Assembly (NCBI GenBank): GCA_033239525.1
Contig: BSYO01000016.1
Span: forward strand, 6,769,045 to 6,833,044
From: Nepenthes gracilis
Lineage: Eukaryota > Streptophyta > Magnoliopsida > Caryophyllales > Nepenthaceae
DNA: 64,000 nt
Reading direction: 5' to 3'
In this document: in pieces, positions 1 to 11,339 of the stretch
How positions within the stretch are numbered: the stretch's first letter is position 1
How the letters are laid out: every line of letters starts with the position of its first letter
Position numbers and translations under genes: made by a program
Notes under the pieces: model-generated
The model's database searches: none
What the model saw: only the letters and a program-made list of their open reading frames with translations
Told to the model about the DNA's origin: nothing

Positions 1-1545
1 GACCTACCTCGGGTTTCAGAAAAATCTGGTGAGGTGCCTTTTCCTGACGAGGGCCTCGATCTCTTTTTATAGAGTCCTACAGTCTTTAATGCCGTGGATC
101 GATGATCGATTGTAGGTAGGAGTAATATTTCGATTGATCTCCTCCCTCTAGGTTCTTAGGTTGTTTCGGCAACTTCAAAAAAATTTTATCTCGGATCTTT
201 ATGAGAATTTCATTTGGTTGTTGTTTAGCTGAGTTGGTTTATGAGCCTAAACTCCGTTCTGACGCTTGGCTCAACCCTTGGCACTTCTTGGGAATTCAGG
301 AGCTAGTGTTGTCTCTATTCCTCTTCTTCCCATTCATTGATCCCAGATGGTGGTGGTCCATGTGCTCTGGTCGCTTCACTTCATTGGCCTCCTCGATGGC
401 TATGTATGCACAGGCAACAGTCTCAGCCTCCATAAAGGTTTGAGGCTCTTATTGGACCAAGTGCTTGAGGAAGTTGCTCAGATGTAAAGCCGCCACAAAA
501 ATGTTCAACTTCATCTCGTTAGCGAGCATGGATATTTTTTGGGCCTTGGTGTTCAACTTCATTTCGTTTGACCATTGTCAGATGCGGATAAGAAGCCAAA
601 ATTGTTTCTCATCCCTTTGACTAGAGGCGAATTACCATAGAAAGATGTTGGCCACTTTTTAGAATGTTTGGATCAAGTTTGGTTGCAGGCAGTAGAATCA
701 AATTCGAGCATCTCCTTTGAGTATCAGAGGAAAGTATAGACACATGGCTGTGTTGTCAAGACCCAAGAAGCCTAGCAGAGTGCGAATGTGATGCAGATGG
801 TCTATTGTTTTGGAACTTTCATCGTAGCATTCCAGGGTCAGCATAATAAACTTGTGAAAGAATGGCTGCATCTAGATCTCCCTTGTGAATGGTAACCTTC
901 TTAGGTTAGTTGAGTTTTTGTTAGTGCTTTATCTGAACAATTGCTGCTCTATCTTCCTTATTCTCTCTTCCACTTGAGAGGTAGACTCAATCCTTTTTGT
1001 GTTGAGGAAGGACCTTAACTATAAGTGGTTCGGAGAGATGTGCTGGATAGGGTGGCTATGAGTCCTCTTTGGCTGGGTGCTGTAGAAGACTTCTTCTTAG
1101 GTTGGGGGCCTCTAGTCGTCATGAGAGTAGTGTGGGTTTCACTGCTCTAGGTTTTCATCCCACACTTCGTGATTTAGTCGCCCCTCTAAACACGTCTTGG
1201 CCTTGTCCTCAGCCGCTCGGGCCTTAAGGTCGTTAGGCTGCTAGGTTTTTTTTGTTGGGCTATTCCTTCCTCCGATTTCTCCACTTGGATGTCGAAGTTT
1301 GGGAGTTGGAGGAGAGAGCCCCCAGCTCTTACCGTTCAGACGGTTTTAAATGGTTTGGAGCAATTTAGACATGGTGTCCATTCAGGTTGCTAGTGTTTGC
1401 ACATCAGGGGTTGATCATTTGTCTCCATGACTACCTGCAGAGGGGTCGTTGCCATGGGAGATGACATCTTTGGCCGATGCACTAGCTTGTGCTCTAGTAT
1501 TACCCTACTTGCTTGTTTCGGTTGTGAGGGTAGTCTTTTCATCAG
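1..1545 (-). pseudogene. gag remnant of Tat-type gypsy element I (partial)
   Basis: Read on the minus strand, this stretch resembles the gag of elements A and B, broken by many stops and frameshifts. Recognisable pieces are the conserved segment around 380-450 (the alanine-rich 'ACAY..EEAN' region seen at the same place in A and B) and, at 1-130, the sequence following the zinc knuckle (DCRTL then EIEALVRK-like residues). The rest of the element, with pol, lies beyond the left edge. Gag packages the element RNA. The order gag, primer site, LTR going left to right fits a minus-strand element whose 5' end is at 2613. Orientation and family are clear; exact limits of the coding part are not. Confidence 0.7.
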
Positions 1546-1566
1546 ATTTCTCACAGATGGTGCCAA
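1546..1566 (-). other. primer binding site of element I
   Basis: The minus strand reads TTGGCACCATCTGTGAGAAA, a mutated version of the TGGCGCCGTCTGTGGGAA site next to the 5' LTR of element B. It lies directly inside the LTR, as expected for a tRNA-primed element. Confidence 0.7.
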
Positions 1567-2613
1567 TAATACATGTTTAGATCAAGATTATCATACAGAT
1601 TAGGGAGCCTCTTTTTCTCACCCAACAAATTTAATTAAAATTGGTTCGATCTCCATCTACTAGAAATTTGAGTCCTACACACTATAACAAATAGACAGAT
1701 GTGAGAGATATACGAGATTTGTTTCTTAATATATCCTCTAACGCTCAAATTAGAAATTTTTTTTTGATAGAGAAAAAGATGAAGGAATGCAAGGTGCTTA
1801 GATACACTAACAAGGGATTGAGTATTGGTTGGATGATTGTGCTTTGAGAGGTGCGCTCGATTGAAATTTGCTTTTTAGAGGGTGCACTCTTTATGAAAGC
1901 GACTTGTGAGAGGGATGCACTTGTAGGTTGAGTGGCTTTGGATAGGGTGTGCTCAAGGACAGAGCGACTTTTCTTTGGTTATGTGGTCTCAGTATGTTGG
2001 AAAGCCTAATTCTTAGGAACCTCTTTGGGAATTTGAGAGTTGATCCTTTACTTTATGGAGGAGGAGGCATGTTTATATAGTGAGTGCCGGTTTAGTCATC
2101 CTTAGGCCTCACAACTTGTGACAGTTATCCGCATGAATCCGCTGAGCTATTTTATCAATCACGGGAAATGATTATGGTAACTGTTGACGCATGGAAATAT
2201 TCGTTTCAGTATTTGAGTGATCATAGTGGCGCTATATGGTAACTATCGTATGAGAAGATTTATTGAGCTACAATTGTCATCTTGGACGATACACGATCAT
2301 GAGATAATATTATATGTATATTAGTTAAGTTGTTAGAGCAATCACAGGGCCGTATTATAGTAAGTGCCGCCTGCTTGTGAGTGCTGAGTTGTGAAGGTTG
2401 TTGAGTTAGAGGGACAACCATTAAGACGACACATTACGTAATCCTAATTACCCATTTTCTGTTGGGCGATTATGGGGCGATCCACTTGGGCCAATTATGT
2501 TGCCTTCTAGATCTTGAGTTAAGGGAGCGTTCAGTTGGGCTTTCGTTTTTTGGACCTTTTTTCCTTTAACAGGTTGAATTTTTGGGCTGGTCCATAAGTC
2601 ACCATATCCATCA
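1567..2613 (-). repeat. 5' LTR of element I
   Basis: The stretch runs from the primer site to ...ATCCATCA, so the minus strand begins TGATGGATATGG, close to the LTR starts of A (TGATGGAAACG) and B (TGATGGGTCC). Internal phrases match the LTRs of A, such as the 'cctacacactataac..aaata' segment near 1672-1690 and the 'acgctcaaat' segment near 1741. The LTR is about 1.05 kb. The inner edge should end in CA but reads TA, probably mutated. The flanking 5 bases on the right are agagc; the matching copy is outside the window. Confidence 0.65.
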
Positions 2614-2835
2614 AGAGCTAAGGGGCTTGTGAGGTAGAACGAGAAAGCATATGAAAAAAATCCCATATAGCCCCAGATTTATATAAATATTTTGAATTAT
2701 TATTATTTATATAAAATAGTTGTTATTAAGATTTTTTAACTTTATTTTAAATAAAAAAATTATTATAAAATATACTTTAAGTAGGACTGGCCCAAAATTG
2801 TGTCTAACTAAAAAAATCAAATATAATTTTTAAAT
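2614..2835. other. AT-rich gap between elements I and A
   Basis: About 220 bases of AT-rich sequence between the LTR of I and the target duplication of A. No gene or repeat was recognised. Confidence 0.5.
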
Positions 2836-2840
2836 ATATT

Positions 2841-3831
2841 TGATACGTCATGAATCCAAGTTTCGAATAGATTAAAATCGAGTTGTCTGCCAGATTTTGG
2901 TCTCCATCCTCTGAGATTTAGATCTTACACACCACAACTTCAAATAAGAGGTCAAGTGACTGCGGGATTTGGTCCCATCAAAAATATTTCGACACTCAAG
3001 TCAGTAAGTAACCTTCTAAGAATAGAAAGTGAATGTGAAGAATGTAAAAATGAATGCTAGGAGTGCGTTTATAGATGTAGGTGGGGAGTGCACTCGTAGA
3101 GAGAGTGGCTTTGGATGCTCGTGGAGAGTAGTTTCTCTAAGTATTGAGCTCATAGGAAACTAGTGAGAGAGAGAGAGTATTAGGATGCTTGAGAGTTTAG
3201 AAAGTTTCTAAGAGCTTGAGTTTGCTTGAGGGCGTTTAGTGGGTAGGAGAAAGCATGCCTTTGGAGTGAGTTTCCATAACTTTTTGTAGCCATGGCCTTG
3301 GGCTGCCATCCTTGCGTAGCGAGGCTAGATGCCCGCTTTCTGTGGGAGAATCGTTGCCTTTCCTGCGTAAGTGGGAGCACCATTTTTGACTACAATGGTC
3401 AAGAAGATTGATCTCTTTCATTCTGTACATGGTAACCGTTAGGGTTTCCTTACAAATTGCATGTAGATACTCCCGCCTTTCTCTCCAAATGTGCTCTGAT
3501 TCTGGGAGGTTACCGTTATAGGAGAGATTGCCTTCTTTGGAGATGTAAAAAATCAGAGCAAATGATTGTAGTGGCCTAAAAAGGGATGCATGGGCCGATT
3601 TAGGCCCACGTTCGTCCTGGGCCTCTGCCGATCAACTTGCCACTTCTCAGGTCAACAACAGTGTTGAACGTCTTGGGCTCAGATGGGCCGTCATTGATCT
3701 TGGGCCACTGCCGGTCCACTTGCTACTCCATTGGTTAATGGCAGCATTGATCGTCCCAGGTAAAAATGGGCCGCTGCTGGATTTGGGCCGTTTCATCCTT
3801 TGTGGGCCAGCCTACTACTGGCATCCTCTCA
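2841..3831 (-). repeat. 3' LTR of element A
   Basis: Matches 12888-13887 over nearly its whole length (for example 2930-3260 against 12965-13290, including the 'aatatttcgac' and 'gagagagagaga' stretches). The minus strand begins TGAGAGGATGCC and ends GTATCA. The outer edge abuts the target duplication atatt. Confidence 0.88.
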
Positions 3832-3846
3832 CTAGCCTCCCATGTC
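3832..3846 (-). other. polypurine tract of element A
   Basis: The minus strand reads GACATGGGAGGCTAG directly before the LTR start TGAGAGG. Element B has the close counterpart GACATGGGGGGCTCG before TGATGGG. This tract primes plus-strand DNA synthesis and fixes the inner edge of the 3' LTR. Confidence 0.8.
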
Positions 3847-4048
3847 GGTGGTTTGGGACTCCGGACTCCAGCATGTTCACGATGGGACACGTCCGGCTGT
3901 GTAACTTGTAATTGCAAGTTTGATGAGGAAAATAGCAGTGGCTCTTAGTCTTCATCCCTCGTCTTCGTGCGTGCTCTTTATTTTTCGCTCCGGGTCTGTT
4001 GATCGTTGACTGTAACGTCAAGATTTGGAGGACTAAGTTGAAGAAAAT

Positions 4049-4377
4049 GTTGACTGGATTCGTTGATCACAATATCAAAATCCAGAGAACTGAGTCGGAA
4101 GGAGAGCGTTGATCGGATTCGTTGACCGCAACATCAAAATCTTGAGAATTGAGCCGAAAGGAGAGCGTTTCCACATCAAGATCCAGAGATGTATGCTGAA
4201 GAGAGCGTTAACCAGATTCATTGACCGTCATGTCAGAATCTGGAGAACTATACTGAAGAGAGTATTGACCGGATTCGTTGACTGTCATGTTAGAATCCAA
4301 AGAACTATGCCGAAGAGTGTGTTGACCAGATTCATTGACTGCAATGTCTAAATCCGGAGAACTATTGTGGATCGAAT
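4049..4377. repeat. 57-59 bp tandem array in element A
   Basis: About five degenerate copies of a unit starting 'gttgaccggattcgttgacc' begin at 4049, 4108, 4207, 4264 and 4321. Spacings are 59, 99 (two units with a deletion), 57 and 57. The array lies between the antisense gene promoter and the 3' LTR. Unrelated to the 39-bp array at 6944. Confidence 0.8.
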
Positions 4378-4530
4378 CGACTTGTTATTTCATTATGCCA
4401 CCGGATGGGGAGTCGAAAGGTTTATAGAACCACTTCAATATTCTGCCACGTGTTGTCATGTAGTGAATTTGCAATCCTGATAAATAATTCTCCAGAAGAT
4501 CCGATTTGATTGCGTCTTTTTCGAAAACGA

Positions 4531-4602
4531 CACGTGCCTGTCATGATGGGTGCACCTTTTCGATGTGCTACCTTACTCCAATGGCTACAAACTTTATAAA
4601 AA
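4531..4602 (+). promoter_or_regulatory. putative promoter of the antisense gene in A
   Basis: A CACGTG box at 4531-4536 (another at 4447-4452) and a TATA box, TATAAAAA, at 4595-4602 lie about 150 and 87 bases before the ATG at 4682. The antisense gene of B has CACGTG about 150 bases upstream at nearly the same distance. Transcription would run opposite to the element. Confidence 0.5.
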
Positions 4603-4681
4603 TCGTGTGTCAATTCAAACTTTGCACACTTTTCTTCTCAAAAATTCTAAGTCCTTGTCTCTTTCTCTTGCTTCTAAACTC

Positions 4682-6406
4682 ATGGCTCCTTCCATTTGAG
4701 AAATTGGCTCAATTAATTCCACCGGTGATATGAAGGAGTTATACGTCGAGTTCAACATCCCACCGCAGATTGTGTTCTCGATGCCCAGGGAGCAGGACAG
4801 GGCCTGTTCTCCTCTTGCGAGCTATGTTACGGTGTATGAGGCTCACTTAAGGAGTGGGCTTTGTCTCCCTATTCCAGAGGAGTTGCTCAACATTTTTACA
4901 ACACTTGGTGTCCTTATCACACTGCTTCATGCAAATGCAGTGCAATATCTTTGTTTGTTGTGTGTATTCCTCCATCACCACTCACAGATGCTGACGATGG
5001 AGGCCATAAGGGTGATGTTCTGGTTCACCCAAAGTAGGGACTTGATCTCCTTATCTCCCGGGGAGCTGCACATCAGCAGTGCGATCTACGACTCACTCAA
5101 GAATTGGAAGGATCATTTCTTCTTCATTCGCTTTGTTGACACCTGGCCCTTGTCCCGAGATTGGGGCAAGGTTTCTGATAACCTTACTAGGAAGTCCATG
5201 AAGGAAAAGGTGGAGGTAGTGGAGCCATTGCTGTAGCTGGTGAAGGGGCATCTCTTCGAGTTCAGGAGGGATCACCCAGTTTCCAGGGAGAAAGTCAAGA
5301 AAGCTCACTGGGGTCCTCCTTCGCCTATTCAGAAGATCAGGTCTCCACCATCGGCGGTGTCGCAGTGCAAGAGGAAGGCCAACGCTCTCACTATTAGTGA
5401 GGCCGGTGCTCCCGTGATCGGTGATGCCCCCAACAACTCAGGGAAGAAGAGGGTCGTTCCAGCTGAGGCTACTTCCTCGTCTTCCACAGAGTCGGACTAT
5501 CAGATGGTCGGGTGACTTGCTGGGGTTGGAGAGTGCTCCGAGGTTGAGGCTTCTATGGATAACTTTGAGGCCATCGTGCGAGTTGTCACAGGAGCCGTTG
5601 TCATTGAGTTATCTCTATTGGGCGACTTGGCAGCGCCTACTGCGCCAATGGAGCTGTTTCTTGAAGCTGCTCGGTTAGAAGAGTCAGCCGCGGAGCCGTC
5701 AGCTAAGCTAGAAGTGTCTGCCGCTGGAGCACTTGCTGAGGCGGCTGACATCATTGCAGAGCCTGCTTAGGAGGCCATTTTGCCAAGTCTCCTGAACGTT
5801 TTGCCGTTGGAGCCCGCCGGGGAAGCCATTGTGGAGTAGTATCAGGAGGAGGCTACTCCAAGTTCCACACCAGCAGGTCCTGGGTCACGAGGCTGGTCAG
5901 GAAGAAAGTAACGAAGAATTTTTTCGACAACTTTTCAAAACTCTCCCTCTCTTCTTCCTTTGCCGTTGTTGCCTAACTTTTTTGATTTCTTGCAGAAAGG
6001 CAAGATTTTGGGTACTGTGCGCAAGGGACTACACCAGAGGGATTTAGTGATCGGAGACCGAGATGAAGAAATTCTCCACCTAGAGGAGGAAATGAGCCTG
6101 CTAAGTGCTCAAGTAAAAAAGCACTAGGAGGAGAAGGCCGCCCTCCAATCTGAATTGTCTGAGCTGAGGGTGCAATCTGTAAGACTGGAAGAGAGGGCTG
6201 CCCGGGCAGAGGGGCTCACAGGTGAGCTCCAGGGAAGAATAGATTCATTAAAGAAAGAGCTAACCACTCATCTACATCCTCCGAAGGTCACTCAGGCGCT
6301 GTGGGCTAGGCTTTGGGAAGGTGTCAACATTTATCGCCATATTGTCAAGATCGTGGATCCTGATTTTCCTATTAGCATCTTTGACCCCTCAAATCGTGCC
6401 GCCTAG
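4682..6406 (+). pseudogene. antisense accessory gene of element A (two exons, broken)
   Basis: Homologue of the antisense gene of B, on the strand opposite to gag-pol. It starts ATGGCTCCT at 4682 like B's, but a TGA at 4697 stops it. The frame reopens at 4730-5236 with shared features: an N-terminal 'ITVYEAHLRSGL'-like segment and 'WKDHFFFIRFVDTWPLSRDWG', matching 'WKDRFFFLKVADDWELSSVWG' in B. This domain resembles the plant 'putative gypsy type transposon' family (Transposase_28, PF04195). A probable intron lies at 5908-5995 (GTAACG donor, CTAAC branch-like site, TTGCAG acceptor), the place where B has one. Exon 2 encodes a coiled coil and ends with 'ALWARLWEGVNIYRHIV', aligning with 'ALQSKFWDGIHLCRRLM' of B. 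Function unknown. Confidence 0.75.
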
Positions 6407-6943
6407 CGGCGTGAGGACCTGGTGGACCTTTCTCGGGGAACCTAGGGTCCTCTCCCGAGTCCTCATCGGAGCTTTGTTCCCTACCTGTAATTTTTGTACT
6501 TTGTAAATAAAGCTTTGTTAATAAAATACTGACTTTGTTGATGTATCGTGTTTCCTAACTTTATCTTGCTTTCTCTTTAGTCGTTTACTCTTTGTGTTGG
6601 CCGCCTGGCTTAGTGTACTTTGTATGGGGTAGCAAGCCATAACACTAATTGTCACAGTCCAGTTGCTTGGAGGCATGTATTGCACTTTCAGATGGACCTA
6701 AGTCCTAGAGGAGACATCAGGGGTCATTCTGTCTTTACACATGAGCACACTTTGTTTACTGAGTTAAGCTTTCGCACTAGGTTGCGCTGCCTATGTATGA
6801 CTTCGAGTGGCCAACTTCTAGTTGAAGCACTTTGCCCCTGATTCGTCGATCATTGTAGACTAACTGCGCTGTCTCCTACTGGAGGAGGTCGTCACGCGTG
6901 CCATTTAAGCCCCATAAGGTTTGGTATTAGACTGCGAATGGGC
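6407..6943. other. spacer between antisense gene and 39-bp array in A
   Basis: This would include the 3' end of the antisense transcript: aataaa-type signals occur at 6507 and 6520. No coding sequence was recognised. Confidence 0.4.
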
Positions 6944-7177
6944 TGTTTGGATGACCAAGGTTTAATTCGACTGTTTACGAGCCGCTTTGATGACCAATGT
7001 TTAATTCGATTACTTACAGGTCGCTTGGATAACCAAGGTTCAATTCAACTGCTTACAAGCCGCTTGGATGACCAAAGTTTAATTTGATTGCTTACGAGCC
7101 GTTTTGATGACTAAGGTTTAATTCGACCGTTTATGAGCCGCTTGGATGAACAAGATTTAGTTGCGAGCGAGTGAATA
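6944..7177. repeat. 39-bp tandem array in element A
   Basis: Six copies of a unit like 'cgcttggatgaccaaggttt' plus 19 more bases start at 6944, 6983, 7022, 7061, 7100 and 7139: an exact 39-bp step. The array sits between the integrase end and the antisense gene, the same slot as the 53-54 bp array in element B, but the sequences are unrelated. Confidence 0.9.
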
Positions 7178-7279
7178 CCCACCTAATTTTGGGGCAGTCT
7201 AGGTCATTTATTTTGTACAATCTGCAGGTAAGTATTTATATGGAAAAAGAAAAAGAAAGGAAAGAGAAACATTGAACAA

Positions 7280-8530
7280 TGCAAATGAAAAAGAATTATT
7301 TTTTATTAATCACAGTGAATGTTACAAGCATGCTCCATATCACACAAGTTGACCTACTGGTCTTCACTTGTAGTAGTGCTTTGGTGGACCGCATTGCACA
7401 TGCACGGGACCAACTTACTGTTCTGGGTGCGAAACTTATATGCTCCATTCTGCATGACGGTTGAGACTAAAAATGGGCCTTCTTGATTTGGAAAAAGCTT
7501 GTTCCAGTTGACTATTTTGCCCATAGCATCATTTCTTTACAAGACCAAGTCTCCAACTTTGAATTACCGTGCTTTTACTTTCTTATTGTAATAACGAGCG
7601 ATTCATTGTTAGTAGGCGGCTGTGCGCATATTAGCTGCGTCGTGAGCTTCCTCCAACAGATCTCGATGCTCCCTAATATTTTAGAAGTTTCCAAGTGATC
7701 GATCGCTTTGGCCCTGAGGCTTAGAGGCTTGATTTGCACCGGTATTACAGCTTCAGTCCTATATCACAGGCTAAAGGGTGTCTCGCGAGTTAGTTCCTTA
7801 TGAGTCATCTGGTATGACCATAGCAGGAGGGCAGTTCGTCAACCCAGGAACCTCCCACATCCTTTAACTTTTTCTTTGGACCGTGGAGCAGCGTACGGTT
7901 GGTGACTTTCACCTGTCCGTTTGCTTGGGGGTACGCTATCGAAGTGTGGACCTATTGATGCACAAATTGGTGCAATAATTAGTGAAGTGCTTCCCTGAGA
8001 ATTGGGTTCTATTGTCAGTCATGATGACCTCAAGAACATCAAATTTGCTCACTATGCTTTATCGAACGAATATTAGGGCGTTATGCTCGATGATCTTGGC
8101 CAGCGGGGCGGCTTCAATGAATTTAGTGAAGTAGTCTATGTCCGCGATGATGAACTTTCTCTAGCCGATCGCGATGGGAGATGGGCCAAGAATATCGAGC
8201 CCCTATTACGCGAAAGGCTAAGGCGCTTAGAGGGATCTTAGCTCCATAAGCGACTGGTGGTGAAGATTATCGTGAAGTTAACAATTCTCGTCCTTTTTCA
8301 CAAACTCCAAGGCATCCTTCCTCATTGTTAGCCAGTAATATCCCTAACGCATGGCTTTGAACGTTATGTTTTTGCCTCCAATGTGTGATCTACATATCCC
8401 CAGGTATACTATACTCAAGGCGTAGTCAGCTTTCTCAGGGGTAAGGCACCGGAGGTGTGGAGTTGAGTATTCTCGACGATACAGCCTTCCGTTGACTATA
8501 GTGTACTAGCCGGCCGTCTTCTTGATCTAC
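7280..8530 (-). pseudogene. integrase remnant of element A
   Basis: The minus strand holds broken pieces of a Ty3/gypsy integrase. Near 8010-8030 it reads TDNRTQF, where family members have TDNGTQF around the second catalytic aspartate. Further on (7900-7930) the segment with the catalytic glutamate (QANGQV, then VTNRTLLH) is present but frameshifted. Zinc-binding H2C2 traces lie near 8280-8420. Integrase joins element DNA to the chromosome. Many stops and several frame changes make it inactive. Confidence 0.7.
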
Positions 8531-8772
8531 TTAGCCTCGTCTGTGTTCTCCGGAAGTGTTCTGTCTGCCAAATACCTCCAGTACAGCGTCATCAAGTTTT
8601 TAACGTCGGAGACTTGCATCACTTCTTGTTTCTCTTTGCTAGGGGTGTTCAAAACTTCCCTCATGTCCCTAGAGTACTACTCTGGATTTTCGACTGTCGC
8701 TACTCTAGCGAATTGGTCAGCTTTCCAATTCTCAATTTTGGGGATGTGGACGAGGTTCAACTTATCAAACCT

Positions 8773-9640
8773 CTAGATCGTGTCCTTTGTCTTAGCTAGG
8801 TATCTAGCCAAGAGAGGGTTACACACCTCAAAGTTTCTATTGATCTGGTTAACGACTAGCTCTGAGTCGCTGTAAACGGTCAGTTGCTTAGCTGAGCACT
8901 CCTTATCTAGTCGTAATCTGGCTAACAGGGTTTCATACTTGGCAACGTTATTGGTGGCTGGAAAATCGAGTTTAAGCGAGTATTTCACTTCAAACTCGTC
9001 CGGGGTCCTTTGGACCACTCCGACACCGCTACTTGAGTTAGTAGACTGTCCACATTGAGGACCCATTCTAGCTCTTCTAGGTGGTGATCTACATCCTCAG
9101 TAGGGTGCTCATCGACGATTGGGGTCATAGTCTCGACGATGAAGTCTGCTAGAGCCTGCCCCTTGATGGCTGGCCTGGGCGAGAACTTAATGTCAAACTC
9201 TCCCAACTCAATGGCTCACTTAACAAACTGTCTAGAAATATTAGACTTCTGAAGGATGCCTTTCAACTGCTGGTCGATCAAGACGAGTCAGAATGATAAG
9301 CCTGGAAATAAGGTCTTAATTTTTGGGCTAAGAAGACAAGTGCCAGAGCAAGCTTCTTAGCGTGCGAGTAGCATGTCTCTATGTCGGTCAATATTTTGTT
9401 CTCGTAGTAGATCGACCATTATGTGTTGGGGTCCTAGCGTACGAAAACAGAACCAAGAGCCACATCTGACACTACCAAGTAGAGGTACAACTCTTCTCTG
9501 TCTCTTAGTGACCTCAGCAACGGTGGACTAGCTAGGTACTATTTCAACTCATCGAAGGAGGCCTGTCACTCTGCAGTCTACTGGAAGCTATTCACTTTCG
9601 TCCCCTTCAGAGCCTTTAAGAAAGGTTGGTACTTATCTCC
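8773..9640 (-). pseudogene. RNase H regions of element A
   Basis: Two consecutive pieces on the minus strand. One around 9640-9140 matches the RT-linked RNase H (GEFDIKFSPRPAIKGQALADF near 9206-9130). The second, 9066-8773, matches the extra RNase H domain of Tat elements (ATNNVAKYETLLARLRL, then YSDSELVVNQI). Two RNase H domains in series are known for the Tat lineage and are also present in B. The glutamate of the second domain ('AEYEAL' in B) reads AKYETL here, so the active site is lost. Confidence 0.75.
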
Positions 9641-9763
9641 CGACTTGGCCAAGAAGCGGGACAACACTGCCAGTCTTTCAATTAGCCGCTAGACATTCTT
9701 GACGCTCCGTGGCGAAGACATATCCGTGAGGGCCTTGATCTTCTCTTGATTTTCTTCGATCCC

Positions 9764-10290
9764 TCATTGAGAGCTGATGAAATCCAGGAACTTCCCTGAG
9801 GATACTGTGAATACACATTTCAATAGGTTTAATTTCATCTGGTACGTATGGAGTACCTCGAAAGATTCAGCCAGATCACGAATATGGTCGATGGTGGTCT
9901 TATTTTTGACGAGCATGTCGTCTAGATATACCTCCATATTACGGCTGATATGCTTCTCGAAAATCTTATTCACGAGCCTTTGGTAAGTTGTGCCTGCGTT
10001 CTTTAGATTAAAAGACATAACCTTATAGTAGTAGGTGCCTTGATCGGTCATCAACGAGATGTTTTCCTTGTCCTCTGAGCTCATCTTGGTCTGATTATAA
10101 CTCCAGTACGCATCCATGAAACTCAATAGCTCGTGTCCAGAAGTCGAGTCTACCAGTAAGTCAATCCTGAACAACGGAAAGTTGTCCTTTGGGCAGACCT
10201 TGCTGATGTCAATAAAATCAACACACATCCACCATTTTTCGTTGCTTTTTTTACCAGAACGACATTGGAGACCCAATCCGGATACTAGAC
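9764..10290 (-). pseudogene. reverse transcriptase fragment of element A
   Basis: A 170-residue minus-strand open stretch with RT motifs in order: WMCVDFIDISKVCPKDNFPL, GHELLSFMDAY, FNLKNAGTTYQRLVN and YLDDMLVK. The catalytic motif at 9917-9928 is YLDD instead of the YVDD of B. It copies element RNA into DNA in active relatives. It is the longest surviving frame in A but is cut off from protease and RNase H by stops on both sides. Confidence 0.85.
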
Positions 10291-10599
10291 TTTTCTAATA
10301 AAGTCGGCGTCCAGCAGCTCTTTACTTACTCCCGGATGGCTACGCACTTCTCAATGAAGTGGTTTCTCTACTTCTACCTGACTGGTTTATGGCTAGGATT
10401 GAGACCTAACATGTGGATCATTACTCTAGTAGAAATCCTAGGCATGTTAGCGGGCGTCCACTCGAAGATATCTACGTTCTGCCTCAAGAACGCTATCAGC
10501 TTGTCATACAGGGGTCTGGCAAGCAAGCCCCCTATCTGTACACACCTTTATGTGTCCTCCGGATTCATTGGTATGAGGTTAGTGGCTTCGTTGGACTAC

Positions 10600-10960
10600 G
10601 CTTGCTGCAAGGTCGCTTCATCTCAATGGTCCAACTCTCCTGCAAGCCTTTCACTGCCGCTTGGGGCTACCGGCAACATGTAGTAGGTCCGTTCAGTCAC
10701 TTGGTAACCCAACACTTTACCAATATCACATTCTGTTGGAAATTTTATTTTTAAGTGTGGTATTGAGATGACTGCTTCGAATGCTGCTAAGCACGACCGG
10801 GCTAGAATAGCATTGTACATGGAGGGCAGGTCAACAATTGGGAAGGAGAGTGTACGGCTTGCCATTCTGGGGTACGTGCCCATGGCAACCTCTAATTATA
10901 TTGTCCCTTAGACAGCCATATGTTCGTTGTTTAGGCCATATAGTGGCCCTTCGGCAGGTT
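10600..10960 (-). pseudogene. protease C-terminal region of element A
   Basis: The minus strand reads MGTYPRMASRTLSFPIVDLP, then YNAILARSCLAAF and SIPHLKIKFPT, each closely matching the protease C-terminal part of B (38965-39120). The catalytic aspartate region lies upstream in broken sequence near 11000-11060 and could not be read cleanly. Confidence 0.75.
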
Positions 10961-11339
10961 TTAGCTGATTCTTTTTGAGACTAAGTTTAAAGAACGCATT
11001 GAGGTAAAACAAATAATTAGAACTTCCATTATTAATGAAAACTCGTTTCAATTAGTAGTCTATAGTACCATTTAAAACGAGTACAGATACAACAAGGGGT
11101 TCAATATATAGGAAAATTACATGAGCCATGTTTCTATCACTAAAGCTAATGACATTTTCTTCCACTACTTCTTGTGCCCAACTTATCTCCTCTTGTGATC
11201 TATTTAGTGGGTCCTGGGCGATCTGGTCATTATCATGTTGACCACTCCAACCTCGACCCAGTTCTGTGGTTGGGACGGATCTGACCCTTCTCAGCTCGTG
11301 GTGCCAAAACTCTGCCCAAGATTCCTGATGAACCTAGTG

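Noticed and set aside
7483..8800. Several plus-strand open frames of 60-84 codons
   Set aside because: Shadows of decayed integrase and RNase H on the minus strand of element A.
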